64,000 nucleotides of DNA from Chloroflexota bacterium (GCA_021323855.1 JAJPKE010000019.1:1-64000); one strand, 5' to 3'; counted from the first letter of the stretch, positions 54,469 through 63,901 are shown. Numbers and translations are program-made. The notes: generated by a model not told the origin, from the sequence alone.

Positions 54469-56031
54469 CTAGCGGTGCCCAAAACCAAATACGCTGGGGT
54501 GCAGGTGGATATTCGCCAGCTCGAAACGGTCGGCAAAGGTTGGGCGAATGCCGGTTGCACGCAGACGCCCGACAACACGCCCGTTCTCCATGCCAGTCTG
54601 CTCGAAGACGAATAACTGTTGCGTATTGACGACATCACCATCCATCCCAATGACTTCGGTGATGCTCGTAATCTTGCGGCTGCCGTCCGCCATGCGCTCC
54701 TGATGCACAATCAGGTGGACGGCGCTGGCGATCTGCTCGCGGATGGCCTTAAATGGAATCTGCGACTCGCCCATCGTCACCAGCGTCTCCAAACGACGCA
54801 GGGTATCGCGTGGGCTATTCGAGTGGATCGTCGTCAGGCTGCCTTCGTGTCCGGTGTTCATGGCCTGGAGCATGTCCAGCGCCTCACCGCCGCGACACTC
54901 ACCAACGATGATGCGGTCGGGGCGCATGCGCAGGGCGTTGGCGACGAGATCACGCACGGTGATGCGGCCTTTGCCTTCGATGTTGGGCGGACGGCTCTCC
55001 ATGCGCACGACGTGTGGCTGTCGCAATTGTAATTCGGCGGCGTCCTCGATGGTAATGACGCGCTCGCCTTCCGGGATGAAGCCAGATAACACATTCAACA
55101 GCGTGGTTTTTCCGCTGCCTGTGCCGCCGGATACCACCATATTCAGCTTGACTTCAACGCAGGCTTTGAGGAAATCTATCATTCCCGGCGTCAGCGTGCC
55201 GAGCTTCACCAGATCATCTGGCTGCAACGGCGTTTTGGAGAACTTGCGGATGGTCAGCACCGGCCCCACCAACGAAATAGGCGGAATCACCGCATTGACA
55301 CGCGAGCCGTCCGGCAGGCGCGCATCCACATACGGTGAGGATTCGTCGCAGCGGCGGCCAAGCGGCGAGATAATGCGTTCGATGATGTGCATGACATGGT
55401 CATCGTCACGGAACTTGATATGATCCAACTCATGGATGCGGCCATTCTGCTCGATATAGACCTTGTGGGGACCATTGACCATAATTTCTGTGATGGAGTT
55501 GTCACGGAGCAGCGCGTCAATTGGCCCATAGCCGAGGATTTCGGCGCGAATCGCGGCAAGCCATTGGTCGCGATCATTGCGTGAGAGCGTATAGCCCTGT
55601 TCGTTGAGGATACGGTTGAATTGTTCTTCGAGGACGCGCTCGACCTGCTCCGGTTGCGTCGAATCCGCTTTGGGGTTCAGTTCGTTGATGAGCGCTGTCT
55701 GCACCTTGCGTTTGATCTCCTCAAACGACGCCTCGCGCAGTCCACCAAGCCCACCATTGCTGAGATTCCCCGTCAGATTGGCGCGCATCCCACCGTTATC
55801 CATGCCGCCCAGACGTGAGAGTGGCGTAGAATTCGGAGCCGGAGCGCCACCTCCCCCGCGATTCTGCCCGAACTGCCCGCCAAACGGTCCACCGAATTGG
55901 TTCGAGAACTGCCCGCCAAAGCGTGAACTGCCACCATCTCGACCATCTCGACCATCTCGCGATCCCCGTTGGTCATCATTCCCATGCCCACGCGCGTCGT
56001 TTCCGCCATTCCCGCCATAGTAACTACTCAT
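54469..56031 (-). CDS. tadA: Tad pilus assembly ATPase TadA/CpaF
   Basis: Secretion ATPase that powers Flp pilus assembly, 520 residues. The catalytic core includes EILGYGPIDALLRDNSITEIMVNG, RVNAVIPPISLVGP, Walker A VSGGTGSGKTTLLN, the Asp box TIEDAAELQL, Walker B IIVGECRGGEALDMLQAMNTGHEG and the His-box SLTTIHSNSPRD. The first ~80 residues are Gly/Asn/Arg-rich (GGQFSNQFGGPFGGQFGQ), probably disordered and atypical. The ATG at 56031 has GGGGGTGG before it. Tandem 10-11-bp repeats lie in the gap to tadB (54350-54392). Confidence 0.95.
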   Translation of the reverse strand: MSSYYGGNGGNDARGHGNDDQRGSRDGRDGRDGGSSRFGGQFSNQFGGPFGGQFGQNRGGGGAPAPNSTPLSRLGGMDNGGMRANLTGNLSNGGLGGLREASFEEIKRKVQTALINELNPKADSTQPEQVERVLEEQFNRILNEQGYTLSRNDRDQWLAAIRAEILGYGPIDALLRDNSITEIMVNGPHKVYIEQNGRIHELDHIKFRDDDHVMHIIERIISPLGRRCDESSPYVDARLPDGSRVNAVIPPISLVGPVLTIRKFSKTPLQPDDLVKLGTLTPGMIDFLKACVEVKLNMVVSGGTGSGKTTLLNVLSGFIPEGERVITIEDAAELQLRQPHVVRMESRPPNIEGKGRITVRDLVANALRMRPDRIIVGECRGGEALDMLQAMNTGHEGSLTTIHSNSPRDTLRRLETLVTMGESQIPFKAIREQIASAVHLIVHQERMADGSRKITSITEVIGMDGDVVNTQQLFVFEQTGMENGRVVGRLRATGIRPTFADRFELANIHLHPSVFGFGHR

Positions 56032-56207
56032 TTGCCACCCCCGCACCGAACCATCGGTCTGCCGGCTTTGTCCTCACCAGCATCAACCAACACAACTACC
56101 AGAAGAATGTAATTTTCAGTGCCCTCTACTATAAATGCGCTGCCGGGCAGCGTCAAATCAGCAATGCCAAACGGGGCAGGCATCTCACCGCCATATTGGT
56201 CGCTGGC

Positions 56208-57473
56208 TCAGCTACGCGGTCCGCTCAGGTTGCGTGTGACCCGCGACTCCGCGCCTGCTGCTGTGTTGAGCACTTTGGCAACGCCGGTCGCCATCTTTTC
56301 GATTGCTTTGGTGATGGGCGCATTTTTCTGCGAGAGGATGAAGGGCACCCCGCGATTGAGCGCCGCCGCCGCTACACGCGCGTCTTCGGGGATTTCCGCA
56401 AGAAACTTCTGGTTGAAACGCGCCGCCACATGATGCACTTTAATTCCATACATGGGATCAACGCGATTACAGATCAGGTGAATCTTTGGCACAACGCCGT
56501 CGAGGCGCTCAGCGATTTCGAAGAACTGGCCGATGCGATTGATGGTGGTGACTTCCTGGGTCGTCACCACCATCACCAACGTTGCCATCTCCAACGCCGT
56601 TAGCGTGTAATCAGAGTAGGTGGTATCGGTATCCACGATGAGGTAATCGAAGTGATCGCTCAACTCGACGAGGACCGCTTTCATCGCTTCCGCTGTGAAA
56701 CGCGCGGCGGCGTCAATGGACATCGGCGCGCGTACCAGGCCCACGCCGGAGTCTTCGTGGAACGCGACAGCGCCGCGCACTTGATCGTATTCCAGCGAGC
56801 CAACCCCTTGCCGTAGGTCTTCGATGCTGCTGGAAGGGTTCATGTTGAGGAGGACATGCAAATCGCCGGCGGCAAGGCTGGCATCCACCAGCACCACCGA
56901 ACGATTTGTCTCACGGCGCAAGGCAATCGCCAGATTGACGGCGAGCGTGCTGCGCCCACAGCCGCCCTTTGGGCTGTAGATGGTGATGATCTGGCGTAGA
57001 GATTGCGAGGCGGCAGGCTGCGGCGGGACCGGCGAGGCATAGCTGCGATTCTGCGACACCTCTTGCAGCGCCTCTTCGTAGCCTACCCGCTTCAGACTCA
57101 TGAACCGGCTATACGCCGTGCGAATCTTATTGACGAGTTCATCGCCGGTGAAAGGCTTGGTCAGATAGCCGAGCGCACCTAGCTCCATGGAGCGCGTGAT
57201 GTATTCCGGCTCGCGCTGCACCGACATCATTACCACGCAAGTTTGCCAGCGTTGGGTAATGAACTGCGTCGCCTGCAAGCCATCGAAGCGCCCGCGCAGA
57301 TTGATGTCCATGAGAACGACATCCGGGCGGAACGACGCCACCCTGGCGAACGCTTCTTCCGCGTTGCCCGCCGCGCCGATCACCTGAATATCCGGCGCAA
57401 AGTGCAAGAGTTTCTGCACGTTCTGCACCATATCCGGGCTGTCGTCCACAATCAGCACCCGGATGGCGCCCAT
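56208..57473 (-). CDS. tadZ: TadZ/CpaE-like pilus protein, receiver plus ParA/MinD domain
   Basis: Polar-localisation factor of Tad pili, 421 residues. An N-terminal receiver domain has Asp10-Asp11, Asp56 in VVLMDINLRG, and LTKPFTGDEL. A ParA/MinD-like domain follows from ~165. Its Walker A reads SPKGGCGRSTLAVNLA: the second, usually essential Lys is Arg. DASLAAGDLHVLL and LIVDTDTTYSDYTLTALEMA continue the fold. The ATG at 57473 is favoured because GGAGG lies seven bases upstream, though ATG 57506 and GTG 57524 are open. ATP may bind but not turn over. Confidence 0.88.
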   Translation of the reverse strand: MGAIRVLIVDDSPDMVQNVQKLLHFAPDIQVIGAAGNAEEAFARVASFRPDVVLMDINLRGRFDGLQATQFITQRWQTCVVMMSVQREPEYITRSMELGALGYLTKPFTGDELVNKIRTAYSRFMSLKRVGYEEALQEVSQNRSYASPVPPQPAASQSLRQIITIYSPKGGCGRSTLAVNLAIALRRETNRSVVLVDASLAAGDLHVLLNMNPSSSIEDLRQGVGSLEYDQVRGAVAFHEDSGVGLVRAPMSIDAAARFTAEAMKAVLVELSDHFDYLIVDTDTTYSDYTLTALEMATLVMVVTTQEVTTINRIGQFFEIAERLDGVVPKIHLICNRVDPMYGIKVHHVAARFNQKFLAEIPEDARVAAAALNRGVPFILSQKNAPITKAIEKMATGVAKVLNTAAGAESRVTRNLSGPRS

Positions 57474-57632
57474 TCCCATTCCTCCGGCATCGAGCGGCTG
57501 CCTCATACCGTTTGTCTCTCCCACATCCCACGCAAACCCACGACTACGCTTCCGATATCGTTCGCCACTCCATTGTACCGCACCGATGCCAGGTTGCGGG
57601 AATGAGCCATCCCTTTTATGTAGCCCAGGGAC

Positions 57633-58391
57633 TTAGAAGCCAAACTCCTGAGCAATTGTCGAAGCATTTACAGCAACCGTGCTATTGCCATTATCATTGG
57701 ACTGAAGCAGAGCCAGGGTAAGCTTTCCTGTCTCATCCAAATACTTCAGCTTCAACGCATCCTGTTGTGACACTGCGACGACAATAGCGTTCGTAAATGT
57801 TGCGTAGACATACACATGGTTGAGGGTGGTTTGCGTGGCGCAGGTTCCATTAAAGCACTCCGTTGCCAGAATGGCTACGTAGTCCCCGGCAACAACAAAA
57901 GGTCGCGAATTTCCTGTATCGCCGGTTGTATCGAGCTTGAGTGGAAACAATACATAGTTTGCATGGCTCTGCAAATATGCTGGATTGACATTCAATAAGC
58001 TACCGGCATTACTCGTCGCAGGGTTTGCTACTCGCTTGTCGCCTGTCAACAGCACATCTCCGGGAAATATCTCTGTGACGACTACCTCTTTTAGGAGATG
58101 CACATCCAGATCATCCTGTGTCGTGAAGACATAGGCGCCTGCTGGCACTAACGAGGCGGGATAGCTTTTGACAGCGAAATACTTATTGATATCGCTTTCG
58201 CTTCCAAAGACTGTTCCTGGCGCTATATCCTGCGTGGCGACTACCAACTGTTCCGTCTGGCCGACGGTGGCCGTGGCCTGGCTGACGATATAGATGACGA
58301 GCACGCCCGCCGCCAGCGCCAGCACGACGCCCAGCAGCATCAGCGTGCGTCCACCAGATGAGCGTGGTCGCGGACTTCTAGGAGCAGCCAT
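57633..58391 (-). CDS. cpaB: Flp pilus assembly protein CpaB/RcpC
   Basis: Single-helix periplasmic or surface pilus subunit of 252 residues. A basic N-terminus (RSPRPRSSGGR) is followed by one helix (~17-38). The SAF-type domain shows VVATQDIAPGTVFGSESDINKYFAVKSYP, then VVVTEIFPGDVLL-GDKRVA. The C-terminal domain (YVLFPLKLDTTGDTGNSRPFVVAGDYVAIL) fits the RcpC/CpaB family. GAGAGGAA lies nine bases before the ATG. It is AT-richer than tadA. It stands between flp and tadZ, the usual order. Confidence 0.85.
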   Translation of the reverse strand: MAAPRSPRPRSSGGRTLMLLGVVLALAAGVLVIYIVSQATATVGQTEQLVVATQDIAPGTVFGSESDINKYFAVKSYPASLVPAGAYVFTTQDDLDVHLLKEVVVTEIFPGDVLLTGDKRVANPATSNAGSLLNVNPAYLQSHANYVLFPLKLDTTGDTGNSRPFVVAGDYVAILATECFNGTCATQTTLNHVYVYATFTNAIVVAVSQQDALKLKYLDETGKLTLALLQSNDNGNSTVAVNASTIAQEFGF

Positions 58392-58632
58392 ATCTGATGA
58401 TTCCTCTCCGTCGTAGCATCTCCCGTCAGGCAGGCGCGCCTCCGGCCCGTTCCAGCATCAAGCACTATCGCGCACTATCAGCGCAACGGGCGTGGCAATG
58501 GCTACTGGCCCAAATGGTCGGGCACCTGACGATACACCCCAACACCCCAACACAACACCCATATAGCCCGCAACGATCAGCCAGGAACACGAGATGACGA
58601 CGCTGTAGCATGAGCGCACTGACGGCGGGCGC

Positions 58633-58666
58633 AAAAAAGAGGCCGGCGGGCGGAAGCATCGCCGGC
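58633..58666 (-). terminator. Intrinsic terminator after flp
   Basis: On the minus strand GCCGGCG and CGCCGGC form the stem of a hairpin followed by CTCTTTTTT. It lies 83 bases after the flp stop. Partial read-through would yield far more pilin than assembly proteins. The other 58392-58748 bases show no gene I can support. Confidence 0.8.
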
Positions 58667-58748
58667 GCGAAAACAAACAACGAACTACGAAAAGACGCAA
58701 CGCCCGTATGGCAGACGAGAGACGATCTCGCGATGATCTACAGGTTGC

Positions 58749-58922
58749 CTACAGATTATTGTTCACATTCTGGAAAATCTTGACGATCTGCGGGCCAAGC
58801 AAGATCAACGTTCCGATGACCACGACGGCGACGAGCGCAATAATCAACGCATACTCGACAAGGCCCTGACCACGCTGGCTGCTCTTGCGGCTAAACATGC
58901 GTTCCAAAATCCAGTTGAGCAT
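58749..58922 (-). CDS. flp: Flp-type major pilin
   Basis: Only 57 residues. The N-terminus MLNWILERMFSRKSSQRGQG is a short basic leader; prepilin cleavage after the last Gly would leave LVEYALIIALVAVVVIGTLI, with the conserved Glu at +3 followed by Tyr. A hydrophobic helix of ~22 residues and a polar tail ending VKIFQNVNNNL complete the typical Flp pilin. GGGGA lies eight bases before the ATG. The gene heads the leftward Tad operon and is followed by its own terminator. No prepilin peptidase gene lies in the window. Confidence 0.93.
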   Translation of the reverse strand: MLNWILERMFSRKSSQRGQGLVEYALIIALVAVVVIGTLILLGPQIVKIFQNVNNNL

Positions 58923-59372
58923 TGGTATAATCCCCTTGCAAATACTGTTGTATGGCTAGCGTTTTCTGAGCGCGACACAGGCCAAAGGCTGCGCTGGCTC
59001 CCCCTCCCGCACCCATACTGCCCCATAGAGGCATACTTCACGCGAAATACCAGAAATCTTTGGCGCCTGAATGGCGCCACGCGAGCCAATTGCATGATTG
59101 GACTCTCGTTTACGAGAAACGGAGCCATCGCCTTACAGTAACAACACCCGCCAATTGCATAAAAGAATTTGCATGAGCCTCTGATGCGCTAGCTGATTAT
59201 GTCGTCTCACTCTCCGTAGTGCGCTACCGGCTCATCTTGTCATCGTGCGCTACCTTACCACAGTCTGTTGCTGGCTGCCACTCTCTGGCCCATTTTTCTG
59301 CTCACAGGCGCTGCGTAGCCCAGACCACCGATTGCAGAGCCTTACCGCACGCAGAGAGGCTTTCAGATCAGA
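58923..59372. other. flp upstream region with palindrome and direct repeats
   Basis: No gene is supported. TCTCGT-TT-ACGAGA (59104-59117) is a perfect palindrome lying between two direct copies of GCCAATTGCAT (59085-59095 and 59150-59160). It is placed between the histidine kinase end and flp, 160-240 bp before the pilin start, and could bind the neighbouring LuxR-type regulator. Confidence 0.5.
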
Positions 59373-60899
59373 TCAGAGCGGCACGCTCAACTCGATGCGT
59401 GAACCTCTCCCTGGTTCGCTTTCGATGCGCAGCCAGCCACCCAACATCTCCGCCCGCTCCTGCATCCCCAGCAAGCCAAACACCTCATGGGTGCGCGTGC
59501 GGGCCAGCGCTGCCTCCACATCAAAGCCCGTGCCTGTATCCTCCACCACCAGCACCAATCCGCCAACCGGCAGTTCCAGCATCACGCGGATCAGCGTGGC
59601 GCGACTATGCAACGCAGCGTTGGCGATGGCTTCCTGTGCGACACGGAAGATAGCCACGCGCATATCCAACTGCAATGGCGGCTCGATCTGCGGCGCGCTC
59701 ACCGGCACCTGAACGCCATAGCGCATGGCGGTTTCGTCTGCATAACGTTTGATGGTAGCTATCAATCCCAGGTCATTCAACGTCATCGGGTGCAGTTCAA
59801 AGATGAGCTTGCGCGTCTCCTGTAGCGTGATGTTGACGGTTTGCTTGAGTTGTTCGAGTTCCCCCATCACCCGGCGTGGATCTGTATTCATCAACTTTTC
59901 GCAAATCTCAGCGGTGAGGATGACATTTGCCATCGTCTGCGCCGGACCGTCGTGCAGCCAGCGGGCAACGCGCTGGCGTGTGCCTTCCTGCGCCTGAATG
60001 ACGCGCGCCAGTGTCGAATACTCCTCCATCTTGCGCGTCAGGCCGGTCGTACCGGGGAGCGCCAGCAAATGCTGCGGTCCCATCGCCACGGCGGACCTCG
60101 CCATCTCATCAGCCGCCCTGACACCCTCACTGGCATCTGGAAAGAGCGTCTGTTGTTCAGGCAAGAGTTGCGTTTGCTGCTCCGTCGGCGGCGCTAAGAA
60201 CGTGGTCATCGGCAGCGCGGGATCGTATGGCTGCTCCGGCGCTGGCATAGGGACATACGGCGGCGCTGCGCCATCGGGAGGCGGCCCATATTCGCCATAC
60301 GGCATGCCGTTCGGAGAATTCGGATAGTTTGCCTGGCCTGCGCTGGTATAACGTGGGGAATTGACCATAAAGTCGGGCGGCGCGGGCGGGGCGACCAGCG
60401 GCAACGCTTCGATGACGCGCGCCAAAAACTGTTGGTATTGCTCATAGGTGGCGACCTTCGCCTGCCACTGATCGCGCTGCTCGGCAAGCATGAAGGCGCG
60501 CATCTCCACCTCATTCGCCTCGACATACGCGGCGCGAATATCCTGGCGCGCGTAGTGCTCCAGCCGGTTCTCCATCTCGCGGAGTTGCGCCGTCACCAGC
60601 ACCTTGCGCTGATTGAGCCTCTCCGCCTCCCCGGCAGATTGCCCCAGTAGCATCCGCAACTCGTCGAGTTCCGCCGTGACACGCACCAATTCAGACCGGC
60701 AGCCAGTCAACAGGTCCGCTTCGTCGCCCCAGGAATAAGCGACATCCTGAAGAACATGGGAGCTTTTGGCGGCCAGCGGACGGCTGCCCGTTCCTCTCGT
60801 CATTCCGCCGCCCTGACCGCTTTGGCCGCTCTGACCACTCTGGCCGCTTTGACCGTCCGGTGGCGGCACATTCGGCAGCAACTTATTGTCTGTCGTCAC
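59373..60899 (-). CDS. Soluble histidine kinase, NarL/DegS type
   Basis: A 508-residue sensor kinase without membrane helices. The C-terminal third has the HisKA_3 box QRVARWLHDGPAQTMANVIL with the phospho-accepting His, and ELHPMTLNDLGL. The ATPase follows with AQEAIANAALHSRAT, VEDTGTGFD and GLLGMQERAEMLGG. The N-terminus starts with GQSGQSGQSGQSGQGG, then a coiled coil (~65-150) and a Pro/Gln-rich linker. The start is a GTG at 60899. The regulator lies upstream (61002) on the same strand, and the Tad operon downstream. The signal is probably cytosolic. Confidence 0.9.
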   Translation of the reverse strand: MTTDNKLLPNVPPPDGQSGQSGQSGQSGQGGGMTRGTGSRPLAAKSSHVLQDVAYSWGDEADLLTGCRSELVRVTAELDELRMLLGQSAGEAERLNQRKVLVTAQLREMENRLEHYARQDIRAAYVEANEVEMRAFMLAEQRDQWQAKVATYEQYQQFLARVIEALPLVAPPAPPDFMVNSPRYTSAGQANYPNSPNGMPYGEYGPPPDGAAPPYVPMPAPEQPYDPALPMTTFLAPPTEQQTQLLPEQQTLFPDASEGVRAADEMARSAVAMGPQHLLALPGTTGLTRKMEEYSTLARVIQAQEGTRQRVARWLHDGPAQTMANVILTAEICEKLMNTDPRRVMGELEQLKQTVNITLQETRKLIFELHPMTLNDLGLIATIKRYADETAMRYGVQVPVSAPQIEPPLQLDMRVAIFRVAQEAIANAALHSRATLIRVMLELPVGGLVLVVEDTGTGFDVEAALARTRTHEVFGLLGMQERAEMLGGWLRIESEPGRGSRIELSVPL

Positions 60900-61001
60900 G
60901 TCCGCGCCTCACTCATCACCTCGCTACGACGAGCAGCCCAATAATCACTATACTTAGAATCTCAATAGCCCAGCAATCTCAGTGACCCCACGGGGGAGAC
61001 G

Positions 61002-61691
61002 CTAGGCATCCTGGTCAATCTTGATCCACTTATTTTTCAGCGCATGCACCACTGCCGCCGTGCGGTCATTGACCTGCAACTTCTTCAAGATAGAGGTAAT
61101 GTGGTTCTTGACCGTCTGGTCACTGATCTTGAGCGATTTGGCAATTTCTTTGTTGCTGTTGCCGCGCGCAATATAGTCGAGAATCTCGATCTCACGACCG
61201 GAGAGCGGCGAATAGAGCGGCTGCACCTCCGGCGGCTCCTCCGCGCTCATCGCCTGGAATGAGCGTAGCACACGGCTGGCGACGTTTGGGCGCGAAAGCA
61301 CGTTGTCATTGATAATATAGACGCCACGGCTGACGCGCCGCACTGAATCTACCAATTCTTCAGGCGTCAGCGTCTTGAGCAGGTAAGCCGCCGCGCCCAG
61401 CTTCATAGACTGGAAGAGTTGCTCCTCATCCTCGAACGCCGTCAGCATCAAAATGGCGACCTTCGGGCTGGCATGGCGCAACTGGCGTGCGAGTTCCAGC
61501 GCGTCGTTGGTGGAAAGCAGCGCATCAATCAAGACGACATCAGGATTGTGCTGTTTCGCCAGTTCGAGGCCGGCACGACTCTCAGACGTTTCGGCGACGA
61601 TGGCGCAGTCGCCTGCGCCCTCCAAGGCGCAACGGCACCCTTGCCGAAACAATGGATGCTCATCAACGATCATGACGCGAATTGATTCCAT
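61002..61691 (-). CDS. LuxR/NarL-family response regulator
   Basis: Two-domain regulator, 229 residues. The receiver has Asp10-Glu11, phospho-site Asp56 (VVLIDALLS), Thr in LMLTAFED and Lys in LLKTLTPEEL. The GerE-type HTH spans ~160-222: LSGREIEILDYIARGNSNKEIAKSLKIS-DQTVKNHITSILKKL. GGGGGAAC lies before the ATG. It is the cognate partner of the DegS-type kinase 100 bases downstream. The closeness of flp and the palindromic region in front of it make the pilus operon a plausible target. Confidence 0.93.
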   Translation of the reverse strand: MESIRVMIVDEHPLFRQGCRCALEGAGDCAIVAETSESRAGLELAKQHNPDVVLIDALLSTNDALELARQLRHASPKVAILMLTAFEDEEQLFQSMKLGAAAYLLKTLTPEELVDSVRRVSRGVYIINDNVLSRPNVASRVLRSFQAMSAEEPPEVQPLYSPLSGREIEILDYIARGNSNKEIAKSLKISDQTVKNHITSILKKLQVNDRTAAVVHALKNKWIKIDQDA

Positions 61692-61900
61692 GCGACGTTC
61701 CCCCGGATGCGCCAGTAGTGCGCGCGTAATGCCCTGCCGGCTCCTCAGTCTCCCTGAGCGACCTCCGGCCAGGTAGTAGTTATAGGCTAGTCATGCAGTA
61801 GTATACGAGTTATGACCGGAAAGCTAACACCCCATTAGTACTACACGCACCGGCTGCATGATGATTGTCTCCACCACCAGTGTGCATGATGTGAACAGGC

Positions 61901-61932
61901 GAGGGGCGCCCACCCACGAGTAGACGCCCCTC
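61901..61932 (-). terminator. Terminator-like hairpin after the aldolase gene
   Basis: GAGGGGCG and CGCCCCTC form a perfect eight-base stem 41 bases after the aldolase stop. There is no clear U-run. Three 8-bp tandem units CATAGYGG (61934-61957) lie between the stop and the stem. Confidence 0.5.
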
Positions 61933-61973
61933 TCATAGCGGCATAGTGGCATAGCGGCATAATGCAGCGCCAG

Positions 61974-62885
61974 CTATGCGCCGTAGTCGAGCATCATCTG
62001 GCGAATTTGGCCGGAGAGCGCCAGCGCCTCATCAAACGGACGCTGCCAGATGTTGCGCCCAAAGATCAGCCCGGTTGCGCCGTTCTCCATGCCGATGCGC
62101 GCCTTCTGGATGACATCACCCTCGCCCTGCATCTCACCACCACTGAAGAGAACCAGCGTGCGGCCAGCCGACTCGACGACCATACGCACTGCCTCTTCCT
62201 GCGAGACCTGCATCGTGTTGTAGGGCTTGGGCGCGGCGGCATCCTTTTCGGGATTGAGCTTCGGCACGTTGACCTTCACGATGTCCGCGCCAAGCTCATT
62301 AGCGACGCGCGCCGCATAGTCCACCGCATAGAGGCTGTCGCGCCCGCCTTTGGCGTCAATCGCCTCACCACGCGGATACGCCCAGACGATGATCGGCATG
62401 CTGTAGCGTTGGGCGTCGTCGCGCACTTTGCGGAACTGCTCAAAATCTTCCGCCTGAAGCGGCGAGCCGACATAGAGCGTATAGCCGACGGCATCGGCGC
62501 CCAGACGCACGGCGTCTTCCACCGTGCAGATGCACGGCGAGATTGGCGCTTTATCAGAGGGAATCTCCGTCTTGCCGTTGAGCTTGAGGACCAGCGGCAC
62601 CTCACCGGCGTAGCGGCTCATATACTTTTCGGCGATGCCATACTGGAAGACGATGCCGGAGAAGCCGCCTTCCTTCGCCAGCCGCAACTGGAAGTCCGGG
62701 TCTTTGGCCGCCGGATTGACAAAGAAGTCGCGCGGGCCATGTTCGAGGCCCTGGTCAATCGGCAGGAACAACAGCGTGCCGTTGCCCGGACCAAACTTGT
62801 AGAGTAGCCGGTGCAGACGTGTTCGCTTGCCGATGCTGAGATCGAGATCGTCGAGTGTTGGGCGTTTCACACGCGTCATTGCCAT
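61974..62885 (-). CDS. Class I fructose-bisphosphate aldolase (DhnA family)
   Basis: Schiff-base aldolase of the archaeal/DhnA type, 303 residues. LPIDQGLEHGPRDFF, KEGGFSGIVFQYGIAEKY, LVLKLNGKTEIPS, CTVEDAVRLGADAVGYTLYVGS, PIIVWAYPRGEAIDAKGG, the lysine motif DIVKVNVPKL, FSGGEM and GATGLIFGRNIWQRP are family marks. AGGAGAG lies five bases before the ATG at 62885; 47 upstream in-frame residues are not homologous. Interconverts fructose-1,6-bisphosphate and triose phosphates. A 2-amino-3,7-dideoxyheptulosonate role is less likely. Confidence 0.92.
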   Translation of the reverse strand: MAMTRVKRPTLDDLDLSIGKRTRLHRLLYKFGPGNGTLLFLPIDQGLEHGPRDFFVNPAAKDPDFQLRLAKEGGFSGIVFQYGIAEKYMSRYAGEVPLVLKLNGKTEIPSDKAPISPCICTVEDAVRLGADAVGYTLYVGSPLQAEDFEQFRKVRDDAQRYSMPIIVWAYPRGEAIDAKGGRDSLYAVDYAARVANELGADIVKVNVPKLNPEKDAAAPKPYNTMQVSQEEAVRMVVESAGRTLVLFSGGEMQGEGDVIQKARIGMENGATGLIFGRNIWQRPFDEALALSGQIRQMMLDYGA

Positions 62886-63097
62886 GTGTTCTCTCCTGAT
62901 TATGTCGTTTGTTGCATCTGGAACAGAGGAGGCATCGTTACTCCCACCGGACCAGACGAGATGTTTTTCGCCGCAGGAGGATGCCTGCGAACCTTCACCG
63001 TTGAGGGTTCGAGCGTAGTATATCATGCGCTGCGCGGCCCTACCAGAAGCCAGCCAGAAGCCAGACAGAGACGAACACCGTAGCGACTACTCCGGCT

Positions 63098-63661
63098 TCA
63101 ATTTAGACTGGCGGGATGATAGCCGTTCTGCTTTTCACACATGTGGTGCGGCCCCATTGGGCGGTCGCAGAAGGGGCAGCGGGGGCGTCCGCTGGCAAGG
63201 ATACTCAGCAGATGTGCGCTCAATCTGGTGGCGTGGGCGCGCGTGATGAGCACCGAGAAGAGTGGCTCTGAGTCCTCGCTTACCAGTAATTCGCCCTCGC
63301 GCTCAATCAATTCGAGCGGCGCAGCGCGCAGCAAAATCAGGTCATGATCGGGGTCGTAGCCAAGCTGCATCGAGGAGACCTGAAACTCCAGATCGGGATG
63401 CGCAGGAAAATCGGCGGGCGCGCCTGGAGGCGGCACGACCTCTGCCATTGCTTCTGGCCGCAGAATCTCGCCACCGGAGAGCCGCGCCAGCAGCCGGTCT
63501 ACCGCCAACGAGAGTTGCTCCAATTGCTCGCGTTCCAGCCAGAGGGCGGCGGTGATGCTGCGGTGGCGCGCAAAGAGGCGAAAACGGCGATTTCCTGGCT
63601 CACCGACGGCCTCGGCGTCGAATACCTCCGCGCGGCCAAAATCTTGTAGTTCTTCGCTCAT
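63098..63661 (-). CDS. DUF3090-family protein
   Basis: A 187-residue protein. Residues 24-75 (RRFRLFARHRSITAALWLER-EQLEQLSLAVDRLL) and the C-terminal zinc-like CPFCDRPMGPHHMCEKQNGY with SGRPRCPFC match DUF3090, known mainly from actinobacteria and Chloroflexi. The usual genomic partner is a histidine phosphatase, not seen here. The ATG at 63661 has an AAGAAGGCG region upstream. The function is not established; the cysteine-rich end suggests metal binding. Confidence 0.82.
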   Translation of the reverse strand: MSEELQDFGRAEVFDAEAVGEPGNRRFRLFARHRSITAALWLEREQLEQLSLAVDRLLARLSGGEILRPEAMAEVVPPPGAPADFPAHPDLEFQVSSMQLGYDPDHDLILLRAAPLELIEREGELLVSEDSEPLFSVLITRAHATRLSAHLLSILASGRPRCPFCDRPMGPHHMCEKQNGYHPASLN

Positions 63662-63688
63662 TGCTCAGCGCCTTCTTCCCGTTAGAGA

Positions 63689-63724
63689 CCTCACCCCCAG
63701 CCCCTCTCCCATGAGGAGAGGGGA
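63689..63724. repeat. Family A GC-rich palindromic repeat
   Basis: CCTCACCCCCAGCCCCTCTCCCATGAGGAGAGGGG, just upstream of the DUF3090 gene. The stretch 63662-63901 has no gene that I can support. Confidence 0.75.
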
Positions 63725-63843
63725 GCGCGGGCGCAGACGTTCAGCCGTGCGCCAGTAGTTCACTGCCGCGTCTCCTGCGTCTCCCGCTTCCAGCATGAAG
63801 TGAGTGTAACACCACGCTTCCAGGTGGCGCAAACACAGGAAAT

Positions 63844-63888
63844 CCTGACCCAGGCCTGCGGCCACCTCTCTCCTCGCAAGGAGAGAGA
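63844..63888. repeat. Family A repeat, diverged
   Basis: CCTGACCCAGGCCTGCGGCCACCTCTCTCC-TCGC-AAGGAGAGAG. A further unit follows at 63909-63944. Confidence 0.65.
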
Positions 63889-63901
63889 ACGACGGGTATT
63901 T

